A DNA stretch of 64,000 bases. Source: Marinifilum breve. GTDB lineage: Bacteria; Bacteroidota; Bacteroidia; Bacteroidales; Marinifilaceae. Within the stretch, counting starts at the first letter, position 1. Every line of letters begins with the position of its first letter. The stretch spans positions 1 to 64,000 of the forward strand of contig NZ_QFLI01000010.1 of the NCBI RefSeq assembly GCF_003202155.1. The letters run 5' to 3'. Positions 16,829 to 26,179 of the stretch are shown here, piece after piece. Under the pieces are notes generated by a model. The model did no database searches, was not told the origin of the DNA, and saw only the letters and a list, made by a program, of their open reading frames with translations. Both the position numbers and the translations under genes were made by a program.

Positions 16829-17193
16829 TTTAGACGCTGATTTTATAAGATGATTATGATTTTTATGATATGGAATAGGACATGATTGAGAATTATAAAT
16901 ATACTGAGCTTACAGATAAGATTATTGAAGCATTTTATAAAGTTTATAATCAACTTGGAATTGGATTTTAAGAGAAAGTATATGAAAATTCTCTTTTAAT
17001 TGAATTAAAAGCAGTTGAATCTATTCGAGCAGAGCATGAAGTTCAATTGGTAAATTATTTACGAGCAACTAATATAGAAGTTGGGTTACTTTTAAATTTT
17101 GGTAATAAACCTCAAATTAAACGCAAGGTTTTTGCTAATAGCAGGAAAGTAAATCTTAATGATCATATGAAATCATAAAAATCTGCGTCTAAA
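16829..17193. mobile_element. Small cassette with terminal inverted repeats around a GxxExxY relic
   Basis: The left end TTTAGACGCTGATTTTA (16829-16845) and the inverted right end TTTAGACGCAGATTTTTA (17193-17176) match in 15 of the first 16 positions. Inside each end are related TATGATTTTTATGAT-like words. The element is 365 bp, contains only a broken GxxExxY gene, and splits the exporter from its adaptor. No transposase is present, so it resembles a MITE-like or passively mobilised cassette. No clear target duplication was found. Confidence 0.6.
16882..17178 (+). pseudogene. GxxExxY family protein, degenerate
   Basis: In one frame the 99 codons read MIENYKYTELTDKIIEAFYK, then VYNQLGIGF-stop-EKVYENSLLIELKAVE and YLRATNIEVGLLLNFGNKPQ. 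This matches the GxxExxY family (signature GxGFLExxYE, then ELKAVE, then GLLLNFG). The Leu codon of the signature is TAA, and the family's central segment of about 40-45 residues between YENSL and IELKAVE is missing. It is therefore a pseudogene with both a nonsense change and an internal deletion. The stop codon lies inside the right inverted repeat. The family has no firm function. Confidence 0.85.
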
Positions 17194-17206
17194 AAGTTTA
17201 AATAAC

Positions 17207-18505
17207 ATGGAGAAAGACCCGAATATAGAATTACGATCAGACGAAGTAAAAGAGATACTTGGACGAGTTCCTAATTGGATAATTAGGAGTGGAACTACTT
17301 TGTTTTTTGTTGTGATTGCTGCAATTGTAATTGGAAGTAATTTTTTCCGATATCCTGATATTATTGATTCAAGATTGGTGTTGACAACTTTGAATCCGCC
17401 TGCTGAATTGGTAGCCCGATCAAGTGGTAAAATACAAGATTTGTATGTGAAAGATAATGAAGCTGTAAAGGAGGGAAGCCTGTTGGCCATTATTGAGAAC
17501 CCTGCTTTTAATAAGGATATTTTTGAGCTAAAAGAAAAACTGGAAACCTTTCAGGGACACCTAACAGGAGCCGAAAATGTGAATGCTGACATTGTAGAGG
17601 GAACTTTCAGACTTGGAGAAGTGCAAAGCTACTACAATACATTTTTAAAATCCTGTGTTGATTATCAACGTTTTTTTGAATTGGAGTATTACGACAGAAA
17701 AATAGATTCTTACAAGAAGCAGATTAGTAAATACAACATGTTTTATGATCGCCAATATCAGCAAAAGAAAATTTTGGAAAGCGAGTTAGCGATATCTAAG
17801 AAGCAATACGAGAGGGATTCGTCCTTATTTCAAAGAGGGGTAATAGCACAGCAAAACTTCCAGAATTCAAAGAAAAAATATCTTGAGAGTTCTTATTCTT
17901 TTCACGGATCCAGATCTGCACTTGCTTCAACACAGATTAAAATTTCGGATGTAGAACAACAAATTATCGACCTTGAACTAAAGAAGGAGACAGAAAGAAA
18001 AGATCTGCAAAATCTAATGATTCACTCTTTCGATCAGTTAAAGGCTCAAATTGATATTTGGGAGCAAAAGTATCTGATTAAAACACCGATAGATGGTAAG
18101 GTAACTTTTAATAAGTTTTACAGCTCGAATCAGAATGTCAAAACTGGAGATAGGGTATTTACTGTTCTTCCTAACGATTCAACTAAGATAGTTGCACGTG
18201 TAGAGTTGGGAATGCGAGATGCGGGTAAAGTAAAAGTTGGGCAAAGAGTGAATATAAAACTCGATAATTATCCTTATCTTGAATACGGGATGCTAGAAGG
18301 GACGATACAATCTATCTCAAAGGTGCCAGAGAATCAAAAATATACTCTCGATGTTAACTTGTCTAATGGTTTGGTTACGAATATCGGAACTGAATTAAAG
18401 TTTGCTCAGGATAGTGAGGGTAAAGCGGAGATCATTACAGAAAATCTTCGATTGCTTCAACGAATTTTCAACCCAATACGTGCATTATTAAAAGAGCGTT
18501 TGTAA
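17207..18505 (+). CDS. HlyD family periplasmic adaptor of the C39 exporter
   Basis: The 432-residue protein has a short cytoplasmic N-terminus, one membrane helix (SGTTLFFVVIAAIVIGSNFF, about 27-46), a lipoyl-like half motif (ARSSGKIQDLYVKDNEAVKE), a long coiled-coil hairpin (about 95-275), the second lipoyl half (IKTPIDGKVTF) and a beta-barrel. This is the membrane-fusion architecture that links an inner-membrane exporter to an outer-membrane channel in type I secretion. The partner is the C39 ABC transporter upstream, from which it is separated by the GxxExxY cassette. No TolC-like channel gene is nearby. Confidence 0.93.
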   Translation: MEKDPNIELRSDEVKEILGRVPNWIIRSGTTLFFVVIAAIVIGSNFFRYPDIIDSRLVLTTLNPPAELVARSSGKIQDLYVKDNEAVKEGSLLAIIENPAFNKDIFELKEKLETFQGHLTGAENVNADIVEGTFRLGEVQSYYNTFLKSCVDYQRFFELEYYDRKIDSYKKQISKYNMFYDRQYQQKKILESELAISKKQYERDSSLFQRGVIAQQNFQNSKKKYLESSYSFHGSRSALASTQIKISDVEQQIIDLELKKETERKDLQNLMIHSFDQLKAQIDIWEQKYLIKTPIDGKVTFNKFYSSNQNVKTGDRVFTVLPNDSTKIVARVELGMRDAGKVKVGQRVNIKLDNYPYLEYGMLEGTIQSISKVPENQKYTLDVNLSNGLVTNIGTELKFAQDSEGKAEIITENLRLLQRIFNPIRALLKERL

Positions 18506-18535
18506 GTTCCAATCCCGTAAATCAAAATCGGTGAT

Positions 18536-19486
18536 ATGAAAGAACTTGCAGTTGGTATTGATATTGGTGGTACACATACCGTTTTTGGTTTGGTGGACAA
18601 GCTAGGCAATTGTTTGGCCCAAAACAGGATGTATACCAAGGATTTTGATACTTTTTCTGACTTTATTTCGACCCTATCAGCTAAAATAAAAGCATTAGAA
18701 ATACCCAATCAGGCAAATTATAAAGTTATTGGAATTGGTGTGGGTGCACCTAATGCCGACTACATTAATCAAACTATCGAAAATGCATCAAACCTTTCAT
18801 GGGAAGGAATTTTACCTTTGGGTGATTTATTACGAAAAAAATTTGGCTTACCAGTTAAGGTTACCAACGATGCAAATGCATCGGCAATGGCTGAAATGAT
18901 TTACGGTGGTGCTATTGGCATGAAAAATTTTATGGTTCTAACCCTTGGCACTGGTTTAGGTAGTGGTATTGTTGTTAATAACGAAATTGTATATGGTCAT
19001 TCAGGTTTTGCAGGCGAATTTGGGCATATTATAGCCCGACCTGATGGAAGACAATGCGGATGTGGAAGGTTTGGCTGTCTGGAGACTTATGCTTCGGCTA
19101 CGGGTATAAAAAGGACTGTAAGTAAGCTATTGGCCAAATATTCCTTTAAGAGTGAATTAAGGGGGATACCTTTTGATCGCATGAGCGCAAAAAAATTGGC
19201 AGATGCAGCCTACCATGGAGATGAAATTGCATTGGAATCATTCGAATATACCGGGAAAATTTTAGGCATCGCGCTAGCAAATGTTGTTGCGATTAATAAT
19301 CCAGAGGCTATATTTTTGGCGGGTGGACTTTCTAAAGCCGGAGATTTACTGCTGAAGCCTACTCAATATCATATGGAAGAAAATCTGCTTTCTGTCTATA
19401 AGGGTAAAACTGTTTTGAAAGTAACTTCTGTTAATGGAAATTCAGGGATTTTAGGTTCTGCGGCTATGATATGGAATCTTGTTTAA
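18536..19486 (+). CDS. ROK family sugar kinase (glucokinase-like)
   Basis: The 316-residue protein has the ASKHA phosphate loop near its start (VGIDIGGTHTVFGLVD), the second nucleotide loop (LTLGTGLGSGIVVN), the ROK signature with the catalytic Asp (KVTNDANASAMAE), the substrate-binding GEFGHI motif and the zinc site CGCGRFGCLE. ROK members phosphorylate glucose, N-acetyl-hexosamines or similar sugars with ATP. The exact sugar cannot be read from sequence. It lies 30 bp after the HlyD gene and may be read through from it. Confidence 0.93.
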   Translation: MKELAVGIDIGGTHTVFGLVDKLGNCLAQNRMYTKDFDTFSDFISTLSAKIKALEIPNQANYKVIGIGVGAPNADYINQTIENASNLSWEGILPLGDLLRKKFGLPVKVTNDANASAMAEMIYGGAIGMKNFMVLTLGTGLGSGIVVNNEIVYGHSGFAGEFGHIIARPDGRQCGCGRFGCLETYASATGIKRTVSKLLAKYSFKSELRGIPFDRMSAKKLADAAYHGDEIALESFEYTGKILGIALANVVAINNPEAIFLAGGLSKAGDLLLKPTQYHMEENLLSVYKGKTVLKVTSVNGNSGILGSAAMIWNLV

Positions 19487-19532
19487 TTATTTGTAGCTTT
19501 GGTTCTCACTCAATTAAGCCAAACAATTTTAG

Positions 19533-20519
19533 ATGAGCCTGCGATTAATTAGCATTATCCTCTTTTTATTAACGAGCAAAGTTTATGCTCAAAAAACGGT
19601 GGAACCGTTTGCTACCCATAATCAAAGCCCATTAATCCATTTTTTCGGATTGCCCAATCATTACGGAGGTAAAGTTTTAGCAAAAGGTGATTTTTCGTTT
19701 GGCAATTATCTAAATATAGCCAATAACGCAACATCTTCACAATTGATCACTGAGGCCATTTACCTAGATGGAGAAATGTACCGAAATGATATAATCCTTA
19801 GATATGGATTGTTAAAGAATCTTCAAATAGAGTTAAATATTCCATTGGTAAGACATTCTACAGGAGTAATGGATCCGATAATTAGTGGGTGGCATGAAAC
19901 ATTTGGGTTACCAGGTAAAGCAAGGGAATTTATGACCAATTTCAATCTTACCTATTTGTACCGTGAAAATGAAAATACTCAAATTCTAATGAATGAGAGC
20001 GAATTGAAGTTTGGTGATATTGCTTTAAAGTTCGATGTACCTGTAGTAAATTCAAATAAGCATGCTCTATCGGTGGGTACTTTTTTTAAATTTTCAACGG
20101 GAAATAAAAGACAGTTGATTGGGAGTGGTACGAACGATATTGGAGCTAACTTGTCAGGTAGAATTATACCTAAAAATAAAGAGAAAACATTTACGTATTT
20201 TTACTCCGCAGGATATATGCACATTGGTTCAGGTGCCCTTCTATCTGATATTTTAACCAAGAATATTGTGTTTGGAAGTTTAGGATCGGCTTTTAGCTTG
20301 AGTAAAAGTTGGGTTCCAAAAATTCAGTTTGATTTTCATTCGGGTTTTTATAAAAAATCCGCTACCAAGCAATTGGGTAGAGAATCTATTCAATTGGTAC
20401 TAGGGACCGATTATTTTATATCGGATGACTTAAATTTATCATTCTCTTTCTCAGAGGATTTAATTGTAAATACTTCACCGGATTTTGTATTGCAATTTGG
20501 TGTTTCATATAAACTTTAA
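19533..20519 (+). CDS. DUF3187-like outer-membrane beta-barrel protein
   Basis: The 328-residue protein has a signal peptide (MSLRLISIILFLLTSKVYAQ). It begins with PFATHNQSPLIHFFGLPN, which resembles the start of DUF3187 proteins. Alternating hydrophobic strands run to a C-terminus ending in an aromatic-rich strand (FVLQFGVSYKL), typical of an outer-membrane barrel. Function is unknown. It is 46 bp after the ROK kinase gene and 12 bp before yccF in the same direction. Confidence 0.7.
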   Translation: MSLRLISIILFLLTSKVYAQKTVEPFATHNQSPLIHFFGLPNHYGGKVLAKGDFSFGNYLNIANNATSSQLITEAIYLDGEMYRNDIILRYGLLKNLQIELNIPLVRHSTGVMDPIISGWHETFGLPGKAREFMTNFNLTYLYRENENTQILMNESELKFGDIALKFDVPVVNSNKHALSVGTFFKFSTGNKRQLIGSGTNDIGANLSGRIIPKNKEKTFTYFYSAGYMHIGSGALLSDILTKNIVFGSLGSAFSLSKSWVPKIQFDFHSGFYKKSATKQLGRESIQLVLGTDYFISDDLNLSFSFSEDLIVNTSPDFVLQFGVSYKL

Positions 20520-20531
20520 CCCATTACGATT

Positions 20532-20900
20532 ATGAGTATTATTGGAAATATTATTTGGATCATTTTTGGAGGTCTTTTTATATTCTTTGAATATTTAATT
20601 GCTGGTCTTTTAATGTGCTTCACCATTGTTGGAATTCCTTTTGGAATTAAAATTATGCAATTATCCATTTTAGGCTTGGCCCCTTTTGGTCAAAAGGTCG
20701 AATACAACGATCATGCAGGAGGATGCTTGAGCATTATTTTGAATGTGATTTGGATTTTTATTGGAGGTTTGTGGATAGCTTTAACGCACTTGGTGTTTGC
20801 TTTGATTTTTGCAATAACCATTATAGGAATTCCTTTTGCTGCTCAACATGTAAAGCTAGCTGGTTTTGCTCTTACACCGTTTGGAAAAAGTATTCGATAG
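20532..20900 (+). CDS. yccF: YccF domain-containing inner-membrane protein
   Basis: The 122-residue protein consists of two YccF-type halves: NIIWIIFGGLFIFFEYLIAG with FTIVGIPFGIKIM and LAPFG, then NVIWIFIGGLWIALTHLVFA with ITIIGIPFAAQHV and LTPFG. Each half has a membrane helix pair with the GIPF(G/A) motif. The function of YccF is not established. It is the last gene of the 17.2-20.9 kb rightward run. Confidence 0.92.
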   Translation: MSIIGNIIWIIFGGLFIFFEYLIAGLLMCFTIVGIPFGIKIMQLSILGLAPFGQKVEYNDHAGGCLSIILNVIWIFIGGLWIALTHLVFALIFAITIIGIPFAAQHVKLAGFALTPFGKSIR

Positions 20901-21165
20901 AATAAAAACACAAAGTTCTATAAAAAGAAATATCCCGGCCGGAGAGGCACGGGATAATCACAAAATACTTAAACAACAAACACTAACATAAACGTTCCTT
21001 AACGCGTATGGAGAGCAAATGTGAGAAAAATATTTTGGATATGAAAATGATTTGGTCTTTATAATGTCAAAAATATCAAATACTTACACCGAAAACGTTT
21101 GTATAAACCTTATTTATTTTCAATTTAAATACTGACAGGTCTTTTTTTCGATAAAAAAATGGAAT

Positions 21166-21181
21166 TGCTCCACGTGGAACA
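21166..21181. promoter_or_regulatory. parS: parS-like partition site (one mismatch)
   Basis: TGCTCCACGTGGAACA differs at one position from TGTTCCACGTGGAACA, the ParB-binding palindrome known in Pseudomonas and close to the general parS consensus (CACGTG core). A second, better site lies at 34445. Confidence 0.6.
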
Positions 21182-21247
21182 TTCTTTTTATCTTTTCTAA
21201 TTCATTTTCAGTTGGTTTACAATAATGCTATAAATCGTATTTTCTAA

Positions 21248-21255
21248 TATCTTTG
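21248..21255 (+). promoter_or_regulatory. Bacteroidota -7 element for the flippase gene
   Basis: TATCTTTG fits TAnnTTTG and lies 27 bp before the TTG start at 21283, which supports that start. Confidence 0.45.
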
Positions 21256-21282
21256 CATTTTTAATCAAAATATTGAACAAAA

Positions 21283-22758
21283 TTGAATCCTCTTAAAAAA
21301 CTTGCTGGCGAAACCGCCATTTATGGCGTAAGCTCCATTGTTGGTCGATTTTTAAATTGGTTATTATTTCCAGTATATACCTATATTTTTGCACCTGATG
21401 AGTATGGGATTGTTGCTAATTTAATGTCGTATGTAGCCTTATTTTTAGTTTTTCTTACTTATGGAATGGAAACTGGTTATTTCCGTTTTTCCAATAAGGA
21501 AGGAAAGGCAGAAATTACATTTACAACGGGATTCTTTAGCTTAAGCGCTTCCACACTTGTTTTTTGGTTATTGATTTTTGTGTTTTTGAATCCTTTGGCT
21601 GATTATTTAAAGATATCGGAACACAAAGAGTACATATTATTGTTGGCTGCAACTTTGGGATTAGATGCCATAACAGCCTTACCATTTGCCAGGCTCAGGT
21701 TACAAAACAGAGCTTTCCGTTATGCAGGACTAAAGCTGATAAATATATTTGGGAATTTAGGTATCAATCTGTTTTTCTTGGTTTTATGTCCTTGGATTCA
21801 TAAAAACTTCCCAAATGTTCCAATCGAAACAATTTGGAATCCTGATATTGGTGTAGGTTATATATTTATCGCCTTTTGTGTGGCATCTGTTATCAATTTT
21901 CTTTTGTTGTTGCCTGACCTAAAATCCTTACAATTTAAAATAGATTCTGGTTTGCTGAAGGAGATCTTGTCATATTCATGGCCAATATTAATCGTAAGTG
22001 TTTGCGGGCAAATCAATTTAAATTTGGATAAGATGTTAATGCCAAATCTAATTCCTGAATCTATGGATCCAATGTATCAAACGGGGATTTATGGTGCAAA
22101 TTACAAGTTGGCTGTTATCATGACGTTATTCATTCAAGCTTTTAGATATGCCTTTGAACCGTTCTTTTTTGCTCAATCAAAGCAAGAAAACTCAAAGCAG
22201 GTTTATGCTGATGTATTGAAGTATTTTACGGTGTTTTGTTTGCTAATTTTCTTGGGTGTAATGTTCTATATTGACATTGTAAAATTGTTAATTAAATCGA
22301 ATTACCATGAAGGTTTAAGCATTGTTCCTTATGTACTTCTTGGGAATTTATTCTTTGGTGTTTTCTTTTCTTTATCGCTTTGGTATAAACTAAGCGATAA
22401 AACAAGATATGGTGCCATTATGGCGATTATTGGATCGATAATTACTATCGCTCTTAATATTATTTTAGTTCCTAAAATTGGCTATCAAGGAGCAGCATAT
22501 GCAGTATTTCTTTGCTTCGGTATAATGATGGTTGTTTCGTATATATTGGGGCAAAGGCATTATCCTGTTCCATACGATATTAAAAGAATTCTTTTCTATT
22601 TTATTTTCGCGATGATTCTTTTTGCAGTAGGTTCTCAAATAAGAATTGAAAATCAATGGCTTAAAATGCTTGCCAAGACACCAATATTATTGGCTTTTAT
22701 TGCTGTTGTAATACAAAAAGAACAATTATGGGGGATGTTAAAAAAGCGCTCGAATTAA
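21283..22758 (+). CDS. Polysaccharide flippase (Wzx/MATE-like, MOP superfamily)
   Basis: The 491-residue protein has about 14 predicted membrane helices and the N-terminal pattern LAGETAIYGVSSIVGRFLNW followed by PVYTYIFAPDEYGI, typical of O-antigen/teichoic-acid flippases. The family moves lipid-linked oligosaccharides across the inner membrane. No glycosyltransferase cluster surrounds it, so it may act in lipid II-like or capsule export; the substrate cannot be named. The start is TTG at 21283. Confidence 0.9.
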   Translation: MNPLKKLAGETAIYGVSSIVGRFLNWLLFPVYTYIFAPDEYGIVANLMSYVALFLVFLTYGMETGYFRFSNKEGKAEITFTTGFFSLSASTLVFWLLIFVFLNPLADYLKISEHKEYILLLAATLGLDAITALPFARLRLQNRAFRYAGLKLINIFGNLGINLFFLVLCPWIHKNFPNVPIETIWNPDIGVGYIFIAFCVASVINFLLLLPDLKSLQFKIDSGLLKEILSYSWPILIVSVCGQINLNLDKMLMPNLIPESMDPMYQTGIYGANYKLAVIMTLFIQAFRYAFEPFFFAQSKQENSKQVYADVLKYFTVFCLLIFLGVMFYIDIVKLLIKSNYHEGLSIVPYVLLGNLFFGVFFSLSLWYKLSDKTRYGAIMAIIGSIITIALNIILVPKIGYQGAAYAVFLCFGIMMVVSYILGQRHYPVPYDIKRILFYFIFAMILFAVGSQIRIENQWLKMLAKTPILLAFIAVVIQKEQLWGMLKKRSN

Positions 22759-22866
22759 ATAAAATCCACTCATTCTTAATCACTAATTTATCTTTCATAA
22801 GAGAGATGAATAATGTATCTTAGCGAATCGATAAAATAGAGTGTAAAAACTTCAAAATATTAGCAC

Positions 22867-23301
22867 ATGAAAGTAAAAATCGTTAATAAATCGAAACACG
22901 ATTTACCTAAATACAGCACTGAATTATCAGCAGGAATGGATTTAAGAGCAAACTTGAGTGAACCAGTTTTTCTTAAATCATTGGAAAGAAAATTAATTCC
23001 AACGGGCTTGTTTATTGAATTACCAGCTGGTTACGAAGCTCAAATTCGTCCAAGAAGTGGAATGGCATTAAAAGAAGGTATTTCAGTTTTGAATACTCCT
23101 GGAACTATTGATGCTGATTATCGTGGTGAAATAGGTGTAATCTTGGTAAACCTATCCAATCAGGTTGTTGAGATTAACGATGGTGACAGAATTTGTCAAA
23201 TGGTAATTGCAGCTCACGAAACAGTACAATGGGAGCCAGTTGAAGATCTTGAAGTATCAGAGCGTGGTGCTGGCGGATTTGGTCACACAGGAAAAGCTTA
23301 A
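22867..23301 (+). CDS. dut: Deoxyuridine 5'-triphosphate nucleotidohydrolase
   Basis: The 144-residue protein is the normal size for trimeric dUTPase. All five motifs are visible: SAGMDLRA (1), [11 protein letters not shown] (2), [19 protein letters not shown] (3), GDRICQMVI (4) and the C-terminal [10 protein letters not shown] (5). It hydrolyses dUTP to dUMP and pyrophosphate, keeping uracil out of DNA and feeding dTMP synthesis. It starts the dut-nucleotidyltransferase-TPR-DUF4292-EnvC rightward run. Confidence 0.98.
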   Translation: MKVKIVNKSKHDLPKYSTELSAGMDLRANLSEPVFLKSLERKLIPTGLFIELPAGYEAQIRPRSGMALKEGISVLNTPGTIDADYRGEIGVILVNLSNQVVEINDGDRICQMVIAAHETVQWEPVEDLEVSERGAGGFGHTGKA

Positions 23302-23394
23302 TCGTTAAAAAATATTAATTCGGATTGATTCTTAAGCCGAAATCTTAAATTTGATCCGAATTTTAGCTAATTTAAACATTACTACTACAAAGCA

Positions 23395-24399
23395 ATGAAA
23401 ATTATAGTACCTATGGCAGGAATGGGGAAGCGTATGCGTCCTCATACTTTAACAGTGCCAAAACCATTAATTCCTATTGCAGGAAAACCTATTGTTCAAC
23501 GATTAGTTGAAGAAATTGCAAAAGTTTCGAATGAGAGTATCGAAGAAATTGCTTTCATTATTGGAGATTTTGGCAAGGAAGTTGAGAATCAGTTGTGCGA
23601 GATAGCTGAAAATATTGGTGCAAAGTATAGCATTTACTATCAAAATGAAGCTTTGGGAACTGCACATGCAATTCATTGTGCTGCAGAGTCTCTTTCGGGA
23701 AAGGTTGTGGTTGCTTTTGCAGACACATTATTCAAAGCCGACTTTGTGCTAGATGCAGAGGCTGATAGTGTAATTTGGGTTCAGAAAGTTGAAGATCCAT
23801 CGGCTTTTGGAGTCGTTAAACTTGATGGTGATAATAGAATTACTGATTTTGTTGAAAAACCTCAGGAGTTTGTTTCTGATTTAGCGATTATCGGAATCTA
23901 TTACTTTAAAGATGGTGAAAACCTAAGAAGTGAATTACAGTACTTGTTGGATAACAAGGTGGTTGTGAATGGTGAATACCAGTTAACCGATGCGTTAGAA
24001 AACATGAAAAATAAAGGTTTGGTATTTAAGCCAGGTCAAGTTATCGAGTGGATGGATTGTGGAAACAAGGATGCTACAGTTCATACTAATCAAAGAATTC
24101 TGGAATATCATAAAGATGATGAATTGGTATGTGATTCATCGAGTATTGAGAATTCTATTGTAATTCCTCCATGTTACATTGGAGAAAATGTGGTAATAAA
24201 AAACTCTATTGTTGGGCCACACGTATCTGTGGGAGCAGGAACAGTAGTTAGTAATACAATGGTTCGCAATACAATTGTTCAACGCAATTCGAACTTGGAA
24301 CATTTAAATCTTGAAAATTCAATGATCGGAAATCATGTAGATATTCAGGGTGATGTTGCTGAGTTAAATGTTGGCGACTTTGCGAGCTTTACAAAATAG
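23395..24399 (+). CDS. Sugar-phosphate nucleotidyltransferase
   Basis: The 334-residue protein has an N-terminal NTP-transferase fold with the signature VPMAGMGKRMRPHTLTVPKP and the metal-binding Asp in VVAFADTLF. A C-terminal left-handed beta-helix follows (isoleucine-patch hexapeptides such as NSIVIPPCYIGENVVIKNSI). The layout matches glucose-1-phosphate thymidylyl/uridylyltransferase-like enzymes that make nucleotide sugars. Substrate not determinable. It is 7 bp before the TPR gene, in a probable operon with it. Confidence 0.92.
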   Translation: MKIIVPMAGMGKRMRPHTLTVPKPLIPIAGKPIVQRLVEEIAKVSNESIEEIAFIIGDFGKEVENQLCEIAENIGAKYSIYYQNEALGTAHAIHCAAESLSGKVVVAFADTLFKADFVLDAEADSVIWVQKVEDPSAFGVVKLDGDNRITDFVEKPQEFVSDLAIIGIYYFKDGENLRSELQYLLDNKVVVNGEYQLTDALENMKNKGLVFKPGQVIEWMDCGNKDATVHTNQRILEYHKDDELVCDSSSIENSIVIPPCYIGENVVIKNSIVGPHVSVGAGTVVSNTMVRNTIVQRNSNLEHLNLENSMIGNHVDIQGDVAELNVGDFASFTK

Positions 24400-24406
24400 A
24401 TAAAGG

Positions 24407-26179
24407 ATGAAGGCGGGAAGAAAATTGTTATTATCAATCTTGGTTGGAGGCTGTGTTTTATGCAGCATTCCTTCTCATGCAAAGAGTGTAAAATCTACCA
24501 AAAAGGATAAGCTTCAAAAAGAAGTGAAACTTACAGAACAGCAAAAGTTGGAGTTTGACTACGCTTTTGCCGAGGCCACCAAGGCCATTTTACTTGGTGA
24601 GGTAGAAAAAGGAATTTCTTTGTATGTTTCCTGTCTTAAAATAGATCCTTCGAGTGCTGTTGTACGATACGAATTAGCGAATATTTACCTAAGTAAAGAA
24701 AACTACAACAGTGCTCTTGAATTATCTAGAGGTGCGGTAGCACAGCAGCCTCGTAATCTTTGGTATCAGATTCAATTGGCAAATATTTACCAAAAGAAAG
24801 GCATGATTGATCATGCTTGTAAGGTTTACGATGAGTTGATTGAAATGTATCCAGAAAGAAATGATTTCTTTTATCTGCAAGCTGCTTTGTATGCTTCGGT
24901 TGAGAAGTTTGAAGAAGCTATAGAGGTTTACGATCGATTGGAGAAAAAAGAAGGAATTCAGGAAGGTGTTTCTCTTGAAAAGGAGAGGCTTTACATTAAA
25001 ATGGGAGATAAGAAATCTGCATATGCAGAGGTTCAAAAACTGATTAAAAAGTATCCCTATCGTGCTGATTTTTATGGAATGTTAGCCGACTTATATTTGG
25101 CTGATAACGAAGAAGAAAAAGCCTTTAAGCAATATCAGGAAATTTTAAAAATTGATCCAAATAATGGTTTGGTTCATTTTTATTTGGCTGATTTTTATAG
25201 AAAGAAAGGTGAAGTCGAAAAGGCGAATGCTTCATTAGCAAAGGCATTTGAACAAGAAGAGGTGCAGGCAGATCAGAAAATCCAGTATTTAATTGCCATG
25301 CTAATGGCACCCGATCAACCTGAATTATCTGATGATTATTTGAAGTCTTTACTTGACACTTTAGTAAATGTGCATCCAGGACATGTTCGTGTTCATGCTT
25401 TGTACGCTGATTTTTTAAGAAAAAGAAAAGACAATGAAGGTGCCAAATATCATTTGGAAAAGGTATTGGAAGATGAAAAATCCAATTATGTAGTTTGGGA
25501 AGAATTATTGCTGATCTATAATGAATTGTTGGATTTTGATGGTATGTTAAAGGTAAGTACAGAAGCATTAACATACTTTCCAAGTCAACCTCTTTTGTAT
25601 GTTTTTAAAGGAGTAGCAGCAGCTCAAAAGAACGATTATAAAAATGCCATTACTGCATTCGAAAATGGAATGATGTACGTTGGCGACAATATAAGATTGC
25701 GTATCCAGTTCAAAACTTATATGGGTGATGCTTATTACCAAAATGGTGACGCTGAAAAAGCATTTAAATCGTATGATGAAGTTCTTTTGTATGAGCCTGA
25801 TAATGTGATCGTATTAAATAACTATAGTTATTATCTTTCGGTTCGTGGTGAACAGCTTGAAAAAGCAAAAAAAATGAGCTCAAAATGTATTGAGTTGGAA
25901 GCAGAAAATCCAACTTACCTTGATACTCATGCTTGGGTTCTGTACCGATTAGGAGAATACAAAGAGGCAAAGGAAACCATGGAGAGGGCTTTACAGTTCG
26001 GAGGCGATGATTCTGCTGTACAGGTGGAACATTATGGCGACATATTATACAGGTTAGGAGAAGGTGAGAAAGCCATGGTAGAGTGGAAGAAAGCAATGGA
26101 GTTGGGTGAAGGATCAGAATATCTGGCAGAAAAAGTAAAAACAGGAACAATTCCTGAAGAACAAAAAGATGAAGAATAA
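24407..26179 (+). CDS. Secreted TPR protein
   Basis: The 590-residue protein has a signal peptide (LLLSILVGGCVLCSIPSHA) and is otherwise almost wholly TPR units, about 14 from residue 45 to 570, with typical A-x-Y-P pairs (EKAFKQYQEILKIDPNNGLV). It is probably a periplasmic or outer-membrane scaffold. A Cys in the signal region (GGCVLC) makes a lipoprotein possible but no clean lipobox is seen. The last 11 bp overlap the DUF4292 gene, giving translational coupling. In Bacteroidota this gene order is common and suggests envelope assembly. Confidence 0.9.
   Translation: MKAGRKLLLSILVGGCVLCSIPSHAKSVKSTKKDKLQKEVKLTEQQKLEFDYAFAEATKAILLGEVEKGISLYVSCLKIDPSSAVVRYELANIYLSKENYNSALELSRGAVAQQPRNLWYQIQLANIYQKKGMIDHACKVYDELIEMYPERNDFFYLQAALYASVEKFEEAIEVYDRLEKKEGIQEGVSLEKERLYIKMGDKKSAYAEVQKLIKKYPYRADFYGMLADLYLADNEEEKAFKQYQEILKIDPNNGLVHFYLADFYRKKGEVEKANASLAKAFEQEEVQADQKIQYLIAMLMAPDQPELSDDYLKSLLDTLVNVHPGHVRVHALYADFLRKRKDNEGAKYHLEKVLEDEKSNYVVWEELLLIYNELLDFDGMLKVSTEALTYFPSQPLLYVFKGVAAAQKNDYKNAITAFENGMMYVGDNIRLRIQFKTYMGDAYYQNGDAEKAFKSYDEVLLYEPDNVIVLNNYSYYLSVRGEQLEKAKKMSSKCIELEAENPTYLDTHAWVLYRLGEYKEAKETMERALQFGGDDSAVQVEHYGDILYRLGEGEKAMVEWKKAMELGEGSEYLAEKVKTGTIPEEQKDEE

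Larger units (their letters stand above)
20901..21282. other. Intergenic region with a hairpin and a parS-like site
   Basis: Near 20930-20953 an ATCCCG...CGGGAT stem with a 12-nt loop could be a weak terminator for yccF, though no T-run follows on the plus strand. The middle is A/T-rich with no coding frame. A parS-like palindrome lies at 21166-21181 and a TAnnTTTG promoter element at 21248. Confidence 0.55.

Noticed and set aside
25125-26150. Long minus-strand frames over the TPR protein gene
   Set aside because: These are antisense shadows caused by codon bias in the repetitive TPR gene. They lack start context and family similarity.
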